Source of the DNA: Manihot esculenta
Lineage: Eukaryota; Streptophyta; Magnoliopsida; Malpighiales; Euphorbiaceae
Direction of reading: 5' to 3'
DNA length: 64,000 bases
Assembly (NCBI RefSeq): GCF_001659605.2
Contig: NC_035163.2
Coordinates: 31,336,158 to 31,400,157 of the forward strand
Every line of letters begins with the position of its first letter. Within the stretch, counting starts at the first letter, position 1. The notes under the pieces were generated by a model that did no database searches, was not told the origin of the DNA, and saw only the letters and a list, made by a program, of their open reading frames with translations. Made by a program: the position numbers and the translations under genes. Positions 36,356 through 47,581 of the stretch are shown piece after piece.

Positions 36356-39300
36356 CTAGCTTATTTGAGTTTTTGCTGCACCACCTGGATAAATACTCTT
36401 CAATAAGGATATTGCCATTGGGATCATACTGATGAGTGCAATCTGCAGTTCTGAGCTACTGGTCTTGATGGTGATCTGTCCACTTTGTCTGTTGTTCATT
36501 CCAACATTGATAGCCATTTTCGAGTTTCGACCAATAGAGAATTGAGATTGTAAATTGGCCATTACACCAAGATCACCTCTCCACTTCATTAGAGACAATC
36601 CTAATGTCGATTCATCTTGCTCTACTGGAAACTCTTTGCTCTTGAGGTGAACTTCCAAGTTGGCTCCATATGCTGTATCACCTCCAGATCTTACAGCACC
36701 AGCATTTCCCACCAAAGCCAAGAGCTTTCCGATACCAATTTGGTCCTCAATTTTCAGTCCTGTGGCCACATTTTTACTCAGCTTAGTAATGGATATCCCA
36801 GCAGATGTTTTGTTTATCTTAAAATTTTTGAATTTTGTTTCGCTCCTGAGGATATATCCAAGTTGGCTCCCAATTGTCTGGATGTCAAATCCTGCCATTG
36901 TTGATCCATTTTCTCCATGCTTTGCAGAAATTGAGGAATCTAAGTGGATATTAAAATCTTTCTTGTCCTTTGTGATTTGAACAGTAAATGCACCTGGGAA
37001 CTGACCAGCAAGGGCAAGATTTCCTTCAAGACTAACACCATCATACCCACAATCATGGTCCCAACCCTTTGAGTCCAGAACTGGTCTCACAAGAAGCTGT
37101 GGCGCAGGCTCTAACATTCGGTACCTGTAAGAAGGATTGTCACTGTCGAAGGAATGCGGGAGGACAAATTCAGGCATGGGAACTGGCACTGTTGCTGGAC
37201 TTGCATCTTCCTGGTCCACATCTTCTCTTCTGCTATCTTTGCTTTTCTTCTTGAGCACCTTCAACCTTTTCACCTCCTCTCTCCACTGCTTCTTTTGTAG
37301 GAGTTTCACTCGATAATCATACTCATCAAAATATGCTTTCTTTTGCTTTCTGGAGAGCTTATTAACCTGAGATTTCTTCAGAGGCTTGAATGGTGGAAGT
37401 CGGTCATACTCATTTTCTCCATCAGAATCTGATAAATCTATCAATTCCACATCCGAATCAACATCATCACCACCTTGCTCAGCAGCGAGTTTTGGATGAG
37501 GGCGAGACTGCAATAGAGAAGATACCAAGTGGGCCAGAGGTAGATGTAGTTGTAAGCCAAACAGCTTCTTGTGATCAAAAGGATCTACAGGCTTGGTTAG
37601 AGAACTCACTTTTGATAAAATCTTCAATGAGTAACACAAAAGTAACAATTGGGGTCTCCAACTTTGTCCATTGGGGAGGATACTTTGTCCTTCTTTGTTC
37701 CTTTCACATGACGGATGATTCTCAGCAAGACATACAGGACGCATCATACTTGGATGCATTAGACGCAGATCACCAACTGCTTGGCTGATAGCCAGCTGAA
37801 CACTATGTGATCGTTGAGCAACAAAAACCTCAAAACTTAAGGGTGATCCAAATGGTCCATCTGGAGGAGTAGCTGCTGCATGGGTTAGAATGACAATGGC
37901 GTTTCGCCATACCGACGCAGTGAGAGAATTTGTGAGTGAGGCTAACAATGACAAGTCTAGGTCTCTTGTGTGAGCGTCTAGCCGATCAACATAAAGAACA
38001 ACATCTGGAGGGTACTTCTTGGTTATCTTCTTTATGGATGCTAATATTCTCCTGTTGGTAGCTTCTTCCTTCATAGAGGATCTGAGACCTGGGGTGTCAA
38101 GGATTCTGAACCTAACTCCATCTATTATGCCGACAATCTCCCCAACTCTTGTTGTGCCAGATTCAAATGCATTGACCATGGCTTTCTTTTCACCAAAAAT
38201 TGAATTTATAGTTGCACTTTTCCCCACTCCAGTTTTCCCAATAACTAAAATGTTTAAGCAGAAGTCTAAATCATCTTTGCCCTCTGCTTCAAGCTGTGCG
38301 GCCATTTTCTTAGAATCTTCAAGGTTAGATTCTTGGTGAACATGTAACCCTGAAGCTAGGACCAACCTGTGTAGCACATGTGTAACTATTGAATCTTCCA
38401 GAGAATGTCCAAGTCGCTGGACAAGCCTCAAGTACTTCACTCTAATGTGTTGTATCTTTTCAATCATCTTCTTTTCTTCCTTACCTGTATCATTATTCAC
38501 AACATCCTTGATCATACCCGATTGAGAAGCTCGGCTTATTGTGTCAAATGAGGAACCTGAACCAGCAGGGCGCCCAACAGAAACTACACCAGAATCAACT
38601 AAAGTTTCAGTGGTACTGTCTCCATCCAACTCAGCTCCAGTTGCTGCTTTCAAAAGAGTCAATGTAGCAGAGTCAAATACTTTTGTTTCATGCTCCTTAT
38701 CTGTCTCCAATTTTTCATCTGGGTCGAGAATAATCTGTCCATCAACCGTCTCTTGATGATCATGGAAATCATCAGCAATCGGAGAAGGAGAGGAGGTTGA
38801 ACTTTTTTCCAATTTACTCAGGATATTCTCAATATTTCCAGTTCCTTCAAATATCAATTCTTCAACCCCTTCAGAAAGCAAACCTTTTTGCCCTCCTACC
38901 TCTTCTGAATCATGGTTTGCTTCATCTCTTATACCAAGGGAAATCGTATCTCCCTGAGATGCTTCTTCCAATCTATCACCTCCACATATTTCAGGCAAGT
39001 CACTATCCCCTAACAAATCCTCAGTCTGAATTTCATTCACCTCAAATGCATTGTCTACATATTCAACTAAACTAGCGTCCTCACTGCCTTTCTCAAGAGC
39101 AAGACTTCCATTGAAGACGCGGCCCTTATCACCCTTCATGAAATCTATAGCATTTTCTTCCTCCACTCCCACAACTTCCACTTTCATTTCTTGAGGTTCT
39201 GGCACAATCTTCTGAATTGACTCATCATCAGGGTTAATTACATCTATAAATGTATGGTTAAAACTGTTAACTATCTCACTCATCTGTTGCTTTAGCAGAA

Positions 39301-40528
39301 TAGTACCATCTCCCTTCAATTCTCCTATATGTGGCAAAATGTTATGAACCTGATTCATTTCACTCTCACAGGAATCACCACAACCATTAATTACTTCAGC
39401 AATCTGTTCCTTTAGCTGGCTGGCACCGCATGGCTCATATACATGATCCATGAAATCATTCTCCAAACTCTTTCTGTTGTGCCCATCTATACCAATCCGC
39501 TCAATTTTTTCTTGCTCCAAATTGTCAAGTTGCAACCTTTCTTCAACAAATTGCCTAGCATCGCCGCCCGTTTGAGACAAAAAGGCGTCATCCTTGCTCT
39601 CCATGGAAAACTCAATAGAAGCCTTTGGGACAACAACTTGACCACCATCCTTGCGCAATTCAATTGAAACAAGATCATCAACAACATGCTTAACTTTTTC
39701 TTTCATTTCTGAATTCTCTTTATTTTCCATCTCAACTTGAGCTTCCAATGTAACCACGTCAGAATCATCCTCGGTCAATGCAACTGAAACAAAACCATTA
39801 GGAGAAGCCTTTCCTGCAAATTTACCATCTTCGCACCTTGGAACACTATGATCTGCTGCTCTAACAGAATTGCCTGAGAGCAAATCATCATTATCTTCAA
39901 CTGGTAGTAGCTCAATCTTGTTCACAACATATGGATCTCTTCGCAACAATAACTCATCTTTATCTTCTTCAGCAGCCGGCACTTTGACTCTAGGTGCAAT
40001 AAAAATAGCCGAAAATCTGCCATCTCCTTCGTTGCTTATTAACTCCTCAAAATCATCTTCATCCATTGACAATTGCGCGACAGGCATGTTATGCTGCAAA
40101 TCGGGACTATAGGATCCAACAGCATGACTATGTTCATTAGTAACGCCACTCTCCTGCTCGTTTACAGTGGAATTTCCCGAACTTTCTTCATCTGGGTTGG
40201 GCACAAAAGGCTTAGAGAGTTGATATTTGTCCAAAATGCGACTCTCCTCAGGCTTTTCATCATCTGGGTCACCTGCAAAAAACTTCTCCGATGCACTTTC
40301 AAACTCCTCGCAACTAACATACTCCTCAGACCCATGATCAATACTACTGCTAGTGTCAGTATCACTATAAGCATGATCAATATAATCGGCAGATTCATAA
40401 TCAAGAGAATCATCATCAGGAGTGATAGGAGCTCGGATAGGAAGAGAAGCTGCAGGCAATAATAATGAAGTGGACAAAGAAGGGGACCCTTGTACCTTGG
40501 AAAGAGAAACATGGGGCATTGAGGCCAT
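36356..40528 (-). CDS. TOC159: Toc159-family chloroplast preprotein import receptor GTPase
   Basis: An intronless 1390-codon frame, ATG at 40528 and TAG at 36358-36356. It sits in the chloroplast outer envelope within the TOC complex and binds transit peptides of incoming preproteins. Three regions are visible: an acidic, disordered A domain (about residues 36-690); a GTPase G domain with P-loop GKTGVGKS at 764-771, Thr-rich switch (GTTRVGE) and DTPG at 811-814; and a C-terminal M domain (about 1060-1390) beginning after DNPSYRYRMLEP and containing WDHDCGYDG and GENGSTMAGFDIQ, which anchors it. Arabidopsis TOC159 is about 1503 residues, TOC132/120 shorter. The Ser/Leu-rich, non-acidic first 35 residues are unlike those I recall. 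It diverges from the next gene over a 993-bp shared promoter. TOC159 versus TOC132/120 identity needs a tree. Confidence 0.92.
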   Translation of the reverse strand: MASMPHVSLSKVQGSPSLSTSLLLPAASLPIRAPITPDDDSLDYESADYIDHAYSDTDTSSSIDHGSEEYVSCEEFESASEKFFAGDPDDEKPEESRILDKYQLSKPFVPNPDEESSGNSTVNEQESGVTNEHSHAVGSYSPDLQHNMPVAQLSMDEDDFEELISNEGDGRFSAIFIAPRVKVPAAEEDKDELLLRRDPYVVNKIELLPVEDNDDLLSGNSVRAADHSVPRCEDGKFAGKASPNGFVSVALTEDDSDVVTLEAQVEMENKENSEMKEKVKHVVDDLVSIELRKDGGQVVVPKASIEFSMESKDDAFLSQTGGDARQFVEERLQLDNLEQEKIERIGIDGHNRKSLENDFMDHVYEPCGASQLKEQIAEVINGCGDSCESEMNQVHNILPHIGELKGDGTILLKQQMSEIVNSFNHTFIDVINPDDESIQKIVPEPQEMKVEVVGVEEENAIDFMKGDKGRVFNGSLALEKGSEDASLVEYVDNAFEVNEIQTEDLLGDSDLPEICGGDRLEEASQGDTISLGIRDEANHDSEEVGGQKGLLSEGVEELIFEGTGNIENILSKLEKSSTSSPSPIADDFHDHQETVDGQIILDPDEKLETDKEHETKVFDSATLTLLKAATGAELDGDSTTETLVDSGVVSVGRPAGSGSSFDTISRASQSGMIKDVVNNDTGKEEKKMIEKIQHIRVKYLRLVQRLGHSLEDSIVTHVLHRLVLASGLHVHQESNLEDSKKMAAQLEAEGKDDLDFCLNILVIGKTGVGKSATINSIFGEKKAMVNAFESGTTRVGEIVGIIDGVRFRILDTPGLRSSMKEEATNRRILASIKKITKKYPPDVVLYVDRLDAHTRDLDLSLLASLTNSLTASVWRNAIVILTHAAATPPDGPFGSPLSFEVFVAQRSHSVQLAISQAVGDLRLMHPSMMRPVCLAENHPSCERNKEGQSILPNGQSWRPQLLLLCYSLKILSKVSSLTKPVDPFDHKKLFGLQLHLPLAHLVSSLLQSRPHPKLAAEQGGDDVDSDVELIDLSDSDGENEYDRLPPFKPLKKSQVNKLSRKQKKAYFDEYDYRVKLLQKKQWREEVKRLKVLKKKSKDSRREDVDQEDASPATVPVPMPEFVLPHSFDSDNPSYRYRMLEPAPQLLVRPVLDSKGWDHDCGYDGVSLEGNLALAGQFPGAFTVQITKDKKDFNIHLDSSISAKHGENGSTMAGFDIQTIGSQLGYILRSETKFKNFKINKTSAGISITKLSKNVATGLKIEDQIGIGKLLALVGNAGAVRSGGDTAYGANLEVHLKSKEFPVEQDESTLGLSLMKWRGDLGVMANLQSQFSIGRNSKMAINVGMNNRQSGQITIKTSSSELQIALISMIPMAISLLKSIYPGGAAKTQIS

Positions 40529-41521
40529 GACCTGGAGCTCTTGTTTTTATTGGAAATAGAGAAAACAAAAGGGGAGTGTCGTGATGATTCTTGAATCTTG
40601 GGTTTATGGCTGGTGGTGTCCTTCTGGGTAGTTGAGAAAAAAGGGAGCTATTGAGGCACAGAGGAGATTCCGTTTTGGAGGCTTGTGAAAGATGGACATA
40701 CGGGGATAGGTTTTGTCTCTTGTGATTATTATGTTTGGTTCTATTAGTTTTGAAAGCAATGAGCCACACATAGCTGGTCCATGAACCCTTCCACACCATC
40801 CAGGTTACTCAGCCTTTAGCCTGAATTTTCTTTTCCTTTTTTTTTTCTTTTAGCATACAACACTAAAGAAAAAAGATCAAGAAGAAAATCAAGAGCGGCG
40901 GCTTAAAAACCCTTAATGGCGGTTTGACTGAGCTTATCTTCCGTTGGACGACCTTACACTTACCGAGATGATACACGAGCAGTTGGCCAACTTCATTTAT
41001 TAAATCTTTTAGTACCTAAAACTCCGCATTAAACCTAAAATAATGCTAGCTAAAATAGTAGTTAGCTTGGAAAGATCATCTTACGGTGGTAAATCGATCA
41101 ACCGTACATTAAATAACTTATTTCAAAGCTGATGATCAACTATTATTTACTGAATGCATAAGTTTTAGAAACTAGCATTCGAGGGTGCGCCAAGCCAGTG
41201 CAGCAGTGCAACGCACGAGCAGTGGCAAGCCACTGTTCTTAGCCCTTCCGTAATAAAAATTAATTTAATATTATGTGAACTATCAGTCCACGTATGAGTT
41301 ATTACACTGATAAGAACAGAGAGTACACTTGATTTTGGCCAAAAGGCCCAGAAAGGTATGCTTTTGTAGCGCTTGAGTTTCCTTACTTATAGACCTCGTC
41401 TCCGCTCTTACGCTCTTTTATTTTTCTGGGAATTTGCATGTGGTCTTGGCCTGAGCAGCCGTCACTTAAAAGCTTTTCAAATTGAGCCCAAACTTCTTGT
41501 TCGCTTCTTCCTCCGCTTCCA
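40529..41521. promoter_or_regulatory. Divergent promoter region, Toc159-type and plastid-type genes
   Basis: The 993 bp separate two head-to-head start codons. No gene is seen. The left part should hold the Toc159 leader. About 41330-41520 is the pyrimidine-rich leader of the right gene. Confidence 0.5.
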
Positions 41522-43770
41522 ATGGCGAGCGCATACCGCGCTATCTTCTCTTTCCACGCGCCACCCAAAATCACCTCTGGCACCGTCTACAGGCACCGGC
41601 TAAGCTGCCTTGCCTCTTCTGTTCCTGCCCCATTTCCATCAAAACGCACGAACAGGAAAAATCACTTACGCCCCAAAATCCATAAAACCCTAACTAAACC
41701 CTTAACCCCCGCTCCTCTTCCTCATATAGTTCCAGTAGAGCACACGATTCCCATTCCCATTCCTCTCCCGCCTGCAAACGACGCTGTTTTAGATGCTCCC
41801 TGGGGTGAAATTTCCAGCGGAAGCCTTCTCGCTGAAGAAACCGATAGGTTTGAAGAATTTGGTGTTTCGGAGACTATAGGCGCCGCCGGACAATATAGTT
41901 GCATTGTTGGTAAATTTTCCGCCAAGTCTCTAATGAAATTCTGTGGTTATTTGGTTGGGGTTACAATTTGTGCTGTTTGGGTGCTGGGGAACTCCAGTTC
42001 ATCTAAGAAAGAAGTGAGATTGAATAATTTGGATAGTAAGGGGAGAATTTTTCTGAACGGAAACAACGTGGCTTACTTTGATGGCACTGATCAGGAAGAG
42101 AAAATCAGTGAAATTAGGGCAATGGCAAGGGAGGCGAGGGAGAAAGAGAAAAGGGGGAGGAAGGAGGGTAACGAAGAAAGTGACATTGAAAAGGAGATTG
42201 GAGAAAGATTGGTTAAATTGGAAAAGAGATTGAATTCCAAGAAAGAAAAGTTGCCTGAATCATTTATGAATTATTTGGGCCTGTTTGGGAATGATGATGA
42301 TGATGATGATGAAGGGCTTAGCGAGAATAGTTTGGACCCAAAAGAGGATCTCAAAGCACTGATGTTCAAGAAAAAGTTTAAGTTTAAAAGCCCTTCAATG
42401 AACTCGCGAAATAGTCCAAAGGGATTTTCAGGTTCAAGTAGCATAAATGGAAGTTATCCAAATGGTGAATCTACAAGCAGTAATTCTGGAACTATGAAAA
42501 TAGATGGGGGAATGAAAGCGGCGGGTGTTCAGTTGAATTCATCAAAAGGTGGCAACAAGTTAGAGAAGGAAAAAGAGGATTTGCCGAAGGAATTACAGTC
42601 TGGTAATGTAAAAGAAAGACCTTATGGTGCATGATTTAATCATTTATTTATTCAAGTAATTGTGACTTTTCTTCATAATTTCGATGTATCATTTCTTTTA
42701 TTGATCTGCGAATGCGTGTTCTTTAGTGTTGTATGGTGTTTGAAATTTCAGGCCTTATTAGAGATAGGTTTTGATTTAACATATTAAAAGGAGATTTTGA
42801 AGATGCTGAACATTGGCATTGCCACTTTTCCTATCTGGTGATTTTCTGTTAAAACTCTGTATGAACCTGGGCCATTTCTAAATATTTTTAGGCACTGATC
42901 AGAAGACTAGGAAAGGAAGATTATCAAGTGAAGTAACCAAGTCATGGAAATCAAGAGATTTGGAGAAACAGAAGTCTCTAAGGTTAACAAAAGAGAACCA
43001 GCAAACTACTACAAATTTAGATGTTCCATCTTCATCAAGAAGAAATAGCAGCAGCAACACTGGAAAGAGACCAGTAGCCAACAAAGTGGGGGATAAAAAA
43101 TCAGCTGTGCAAACAAATTTGTGGTGGTTGAAGCTTCCTTATGCTCTAGTATGCAATTGAAACTTGTGAATCTCTTATTGTGTACTATGTTCTCTCTCAG
43201 TAGTTGTGCTAAACCTCTTAGATTAATTTCATAAAACAATAGTTATGTGTTCATTTCAGGCTATCCTTATGCGTAGAGGCTCAGAAAAAGAAGAACCAGC
43301 TGGGCTTTATGCTTTAAGAACACCTTATCAGGCAGGCGACCAAGCTTGCACTGTTGCTTTTGAGGACCGTGGTGATGCCAATAACTTCTGCTATTTACTT
43401 GAATCCTACTTTGAAGATTTAGGGGACTTCAGTGCTGACATTGTTCCACTGTCAATTCAAGTAAGTGCTAAGGGAATATCATCGACTTTGTTTGACAATT
43501 TCATGTCATTGAATGACACCTTTCATACTAATTTTTTGGTTGGGTATGAAGGAATTAGTGCATGTATACTAGTACTGTGAGCCTTGTAATTGATGCTAAT
43601 TTCAGAGAGGAAAAATTAAAATCTTACAGGAACTTCATGAGGGAGTAAAATCTCGTTCCAAGAAGGTAATTGTTGTAAAGAAGGGGCAGCTTAAGCTTTA
43701 TGCTGGTCAGCCATTTGCTGAAGTTGAGATGGCTTTGCTCTCTTTGATTGATCAAGATCAAGGTATCTAG
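41522..43770 (+). CDS. Plastid-type membrane protein of unknown function (EMB1703-like C-terminus)
   Basis: Four exons join in frame to about 559 residues: 41522-42602, 42892-43148, 43260-43460 and 43630-43770. The N-terminus is rich in Ser, Arg, Lys and Pro with few acidic residues, like a transit peptide. A hydrophobic segment near residues 138-156 (LMKFCGYLVGVTICAVWVLG) could span a membrane. It is followed by a charged coiled-coil-like stretch (EIRAMAREAREKEKR), an Asp run encoded by (GAT)n near 42290, and a Ser/Asn-rich linker. The conserved part is the last 160 residues, from WWLKLPYAL through FEDRGDANNFCYLLESYFEDLG to VIVVKKGQLKLYAGQP. That part reminds me of plant EMB1703-type proteins, but I am not certain. 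An alternative acceptor at 43605 would add eight codons in frame. Function unknown. Confidence 0.75.
42289..42312 (+). repeat. (GAT)n coding microsatellite
   Basis: A run of GAT triplets encodes six or more consecutive aspartates in the first exon of the plastid-type protein. Confidence 0.8.
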
Positions 43771-44514
43771 TTTTCCTTGGTTCATTGGATGAGCGACATA
43801 ATGAGGCGTAGGCGGCTCTGTCTCCTATCCGCCAATCATTTTAGCGGAAACCAAACATGAGATCTGATGGAAATTAGAAGCCTTTACTATTGGAGATATC
43901 CGATTGGGACATTAGGGTATTTGTGGAAGAAATTAATGATCAGACCTGGAATTCTTCTTCATTACGTGGATAAATTCTTATCATAGATTTCCTGAATCTA
44001 TGGAGGACTTCTGACGGCAAGTTCTGGTCAGAGGAAGCAACCGTCTCAATGCTGCTGGTATTATACAGCAATTGGTGTGTGAACTGTGAAGCATGAAGCT
44101 ATAGATGTGTTGATTTTTGTTAGGAAAACGTGCGGTCTTCTCTCCGAATCATTTTATTTTTTAATTGTCTTTGTTGATGTCTCTTTGTTTTTAGGTGTTT
44201 GTGACTTGAAAATTTAACTTGTAAATAAGAAAGTTAAAACAAATGAACCCATTCAATATTGGATCTTTTGTGGTAATCAATCATGTTCAAGCAACTTGTC
44301 AGTTGCCACCGGTATTGTAACTAAGCTACGAATTTCTCTGAATAAATAAGCAAATGGGATCAGCACAAAAATGACCTACACTTTTATTGCTATATTCATG
44401 TAAAATAGAATTTACATGAAAGGGTAGAACAAATAAGTTCAGTTTTTAAATTTTTTTATGACCATAACTTTTAGTGCCCTGCTACAATGGTAAACATCAG
44501 CACATCATTGCATT
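43771..44514. other. Convergent 3' region
   Basis: Tail-to-tail spacer between the plastid-type protein (+) and the TOG-repeat gene (-). Nothing beyond probable 3' untranslated sequence is seen. Confidence 0.5.
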
Positions 44515-45862
44515 TTATTGCGAACTAGTAATTTTCGCAATAGACTGAGCATGAGCAGACGGCAAATTGGATTGGCAAAACTTTTGCCATGACTCCTGCT
44601 TATGCTCTTCGTTCTCTGTATACGCTTCAAATATCGAAATCACAGTATTTCGTGCTGCTTCTCTTGCCTCCGGCAACCTATCATTCAACAAATCGACAGC
44701 CACTTGTACCAATGAAACCAATCCGAACTCTTTCATTCCTTCCAGATCCTGAAACCGACGTTCGTACTAGTCAATATAGGCAGCAAATATCATCACACGA
44801 GCCTGTGAGTTAAGCAAAAGAGAAAAAAAAAATTACCATTTTGGAGATGGAGTTGGAGATGCACAAGGCAACTTTGGCTCTGACTCTAAGGTTGGCATGT
44901 CTAACATATGCTCGGAGCTTATGGAGCAGATGCAGAGGAGTCATGGAACCCACCATTGCACTCAGTGCTCTATCTGCTTCTTCACACACAAACCTTTTAT
45001 CTTGAGAAGCTTTGAGCAGCAGCTGCAACAGCTGTGTACCCACAAGACAAGCTAAGTCATAAACAAAAAATAAGGAAAATTCTTATCTAAATTCTATTTA
45101 TCATGTATGCAAAGGCAAATTTCACACATTTGTGTTTTAAGAACAATAGACTGATCTAGAAAGAAATACAGTAGAATCAGAGAGGTTGGAACTCACCAAG
45201 TTATCAAAAGCATCAGTAGTGGCGTCAAGTAATTTATCACCAAAGGCATTGAAAATATCTGATGAAGCCATTATCGAGGTTTTACACAGAGCACTTCTAG
45301 GATTCTTCATGGCCTTCACCACCACCAACATTACCTTCTCCCTATACAAATAAAATAAACATCCATGTTTAGCGAATTCTGTCCCATCATTTAAATAAAT
45401 AGTTAAAAGCTTGTCCATGTCCACATTCTGTGAGGAAGCTCGCATACAAGATTGGGAGCAAAAGAGAGTTGTGATGCAACGCAAATCTCCTAGCATTATT
45501 CAGTGACTCGCAAACCTTTGTCCAATCCTTTGAATCTAAGCCTTCAATCAGACCCTGGAAATTCAAAGAATCAAAGCAAAATAACCAATCAAATGAAAAA
45601 TCTATCGTAAATCCAGGGAGACCCACTTGATATAGAGATATATAAGACTTACCTGGATCTTGGATTCAGGGTCTGGTATAGCTTTGAGATTCTCAGAAGA
45701 GATATAATCGATAACAGCATCTGCAGAGGGTGGCAATGGAACCTTATTTTCATCATTTACACCGAACTCTGCTTGTTTTTGAATCGGAGCTGAGACTTTT
45801 GCTTGTTTTTTGGGTCTTTCTGGAGTTATTGGGAGAGCATTATCAATGGGCCTCAACGCCAT
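44515..45862 (-). CDS. ARM/TOG-repeat protein (small CLASP/TOGARAM-like)
   Basis: Five exons in reading order, 45653-45862, 45448-45554, 45197-45341, 44837-45031 and 44515-44748, give about 296 residues; phases agree throughout and all donors are GT. After a Pro/Lys-rich N-terminal 60 residues the protein is a run of paired amphipathic helices typical of a TOG (CLASP N-terminal) ARM array: GLDSKDWTKVCESLNNARRF, later KASQDKRFVCEEADRALSAM and RAYVRHANLRVRAKVALCI. TOG domains bind tubulin and usually occur in series; a single short array is unusual but matches a 296-residue Arabidopsis ARM-repeat protein that I recall as At4g15830. Molecular function has not, to my knowledge, been worked out. 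Confidence 0.85.
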
Positions 45863-47581
45863 TTTTGCTTTGTGTAGAAGAAGACTGAAGATGAGATATC
45901 TGAAGAGTTTGATGTGCGAGGATTCACAGATGGTTTATTTATTCGTGGGCCTGCGAGACAAATGTAGAAAGCTAGCAAATTTTACCTCTTTTAAAAATTT
46001 AAATTTTGAAAAAAAGTTCAAAAGAGACGTTGGATGGACTTTCAGGGTAACGGTCGCCATTTATTGGCGTAGGAGTGAGGGTTCTTTAAAGTTGGTAAAG
46101 TTAGATATATATTTATTTATTTATTTATTTTTAATCAAAGGTATATTTGTCTCTGTTAGTGGTCCTTCCTTTTAATCATGAAAAATTTTCATATGTTTAT
46201 CTATTTTGCTGAAGAGTGTAACACTAAATAAAATTTATTGAATTTAATTTATTTTTAAAATTTTATGGGTAATACAAGGGATTATATAAAATACGATTTT
46301 TTTTCAAGTGCAAGAATCCACTTATTAAAGTTCATTAAGTATTATTTCAAAAAAAATTCATTAAATGTAATTTATTTATTATTAATTTTGCATGTGTAAT
46401 ATAAAAAATTATATAAAATTACATAAATATCTCTCCTAAAATATATAATTTCTTATGCAATATCACCTAGAATATATAATTTCTTATTCTTATCAATGCA
46501 AAACTATTATTCCATTTCTGTTATTAAGGTGTTTATACGGTGATTAAAGCAATTAAATCATAGAAATCTCAATAATTTATCACTAATACATAAAATAATT
46601 ACAAATTCGTTTCTTAAAAATTTTTGAAATTCGATGCTCATAGAAATTATGTTTGGTAATATAATATAAATAGCTAAATACATCATTCTTTTTTCCTTTA
46701 AGAGAACAATATCTATAATTTTTTATTTTTATAATAATGATAATATAAAAATATATGCTTAAGAATGTATCAATTTCATGTCAAATGGAAAAACATAAAA
46801 AGCCATCACAATAAAAAATTGATTTTTTTTTTTTACTTTATAAAAGTAAACTTTTAATTCATAGTTTCCTACCAAATTTGAAATAAATAGATAATAAAAA
46901 AAATATGCTATAATTGAGATATTACTGAAAGAAACTAAAGCACTTCTTTATAAAAATAATGTACATTACATATAAATTATTATATGAACTGAAACTAGAG
47001 TATGTCTTCCAAGAAAATGTACATCACACCTGAAATCCTTACATAATTGAAATACACTTTAAAAAAAATCAGCTAGAAACTACTAATTCGCCTTGCACAG
47101 ACCTGTATCTCCTCTTTTGAGAATCGGAAAACCTTAAGAAACTGCCAAATCCGGGCTTATGTGTCTGGAACACCAATATATAGGGTAATTTACTACAAAT
47201 ATTGAATTGAACTCACATCACAAACAAATGGTCTCCTAGAAAACATGTGTTGTACCATCCTAGCCAAGTATTGAATACCATTTGCATAAGCATGTCTCAA
47301 GGTCTATTGCTTATTGGTGAGCAGAAGAATATATTTTGCTTACCCAACACTAACAAAAATGTGTCGCTATTGTTTCTGGAGGCACACCTATTGTATAGCC
47401 CCAGTTATTACAAAATTTGCAGGACTATCACTGCTTGAAATGACTTGGTATAATTAATAAGTTGAAAGAATACCCTTGCAGAGAACTGGTCCAAATGAAG
47501 AAATGAGCATGTAAAGGAAGAAAACCCTTGCCAAGCTACCACAATAACCAGCCCCTTAAAACTGAAAAAGAAAACCTGATA
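45863..47581. other. AT-rich intergenic DNA upstream of the TOG-repeat gene
   Basis: The first 200 bases are the promoter side of the TOG-repeat gene. The rest is AT-rich with an (ATTT)n tract near 46108-46130. The last 500 bases may include 3' untranslated sequence of the PPR gene. No further gene seen. Confidence 0.5.

Noticed and set aside
37390..40462. Several open frames of 60-130 codons opposite the Toc159-type gene
   Set aside because: Shadows of a long acidic coding region on the other strand; none has a recognisable domain or supporting signals.
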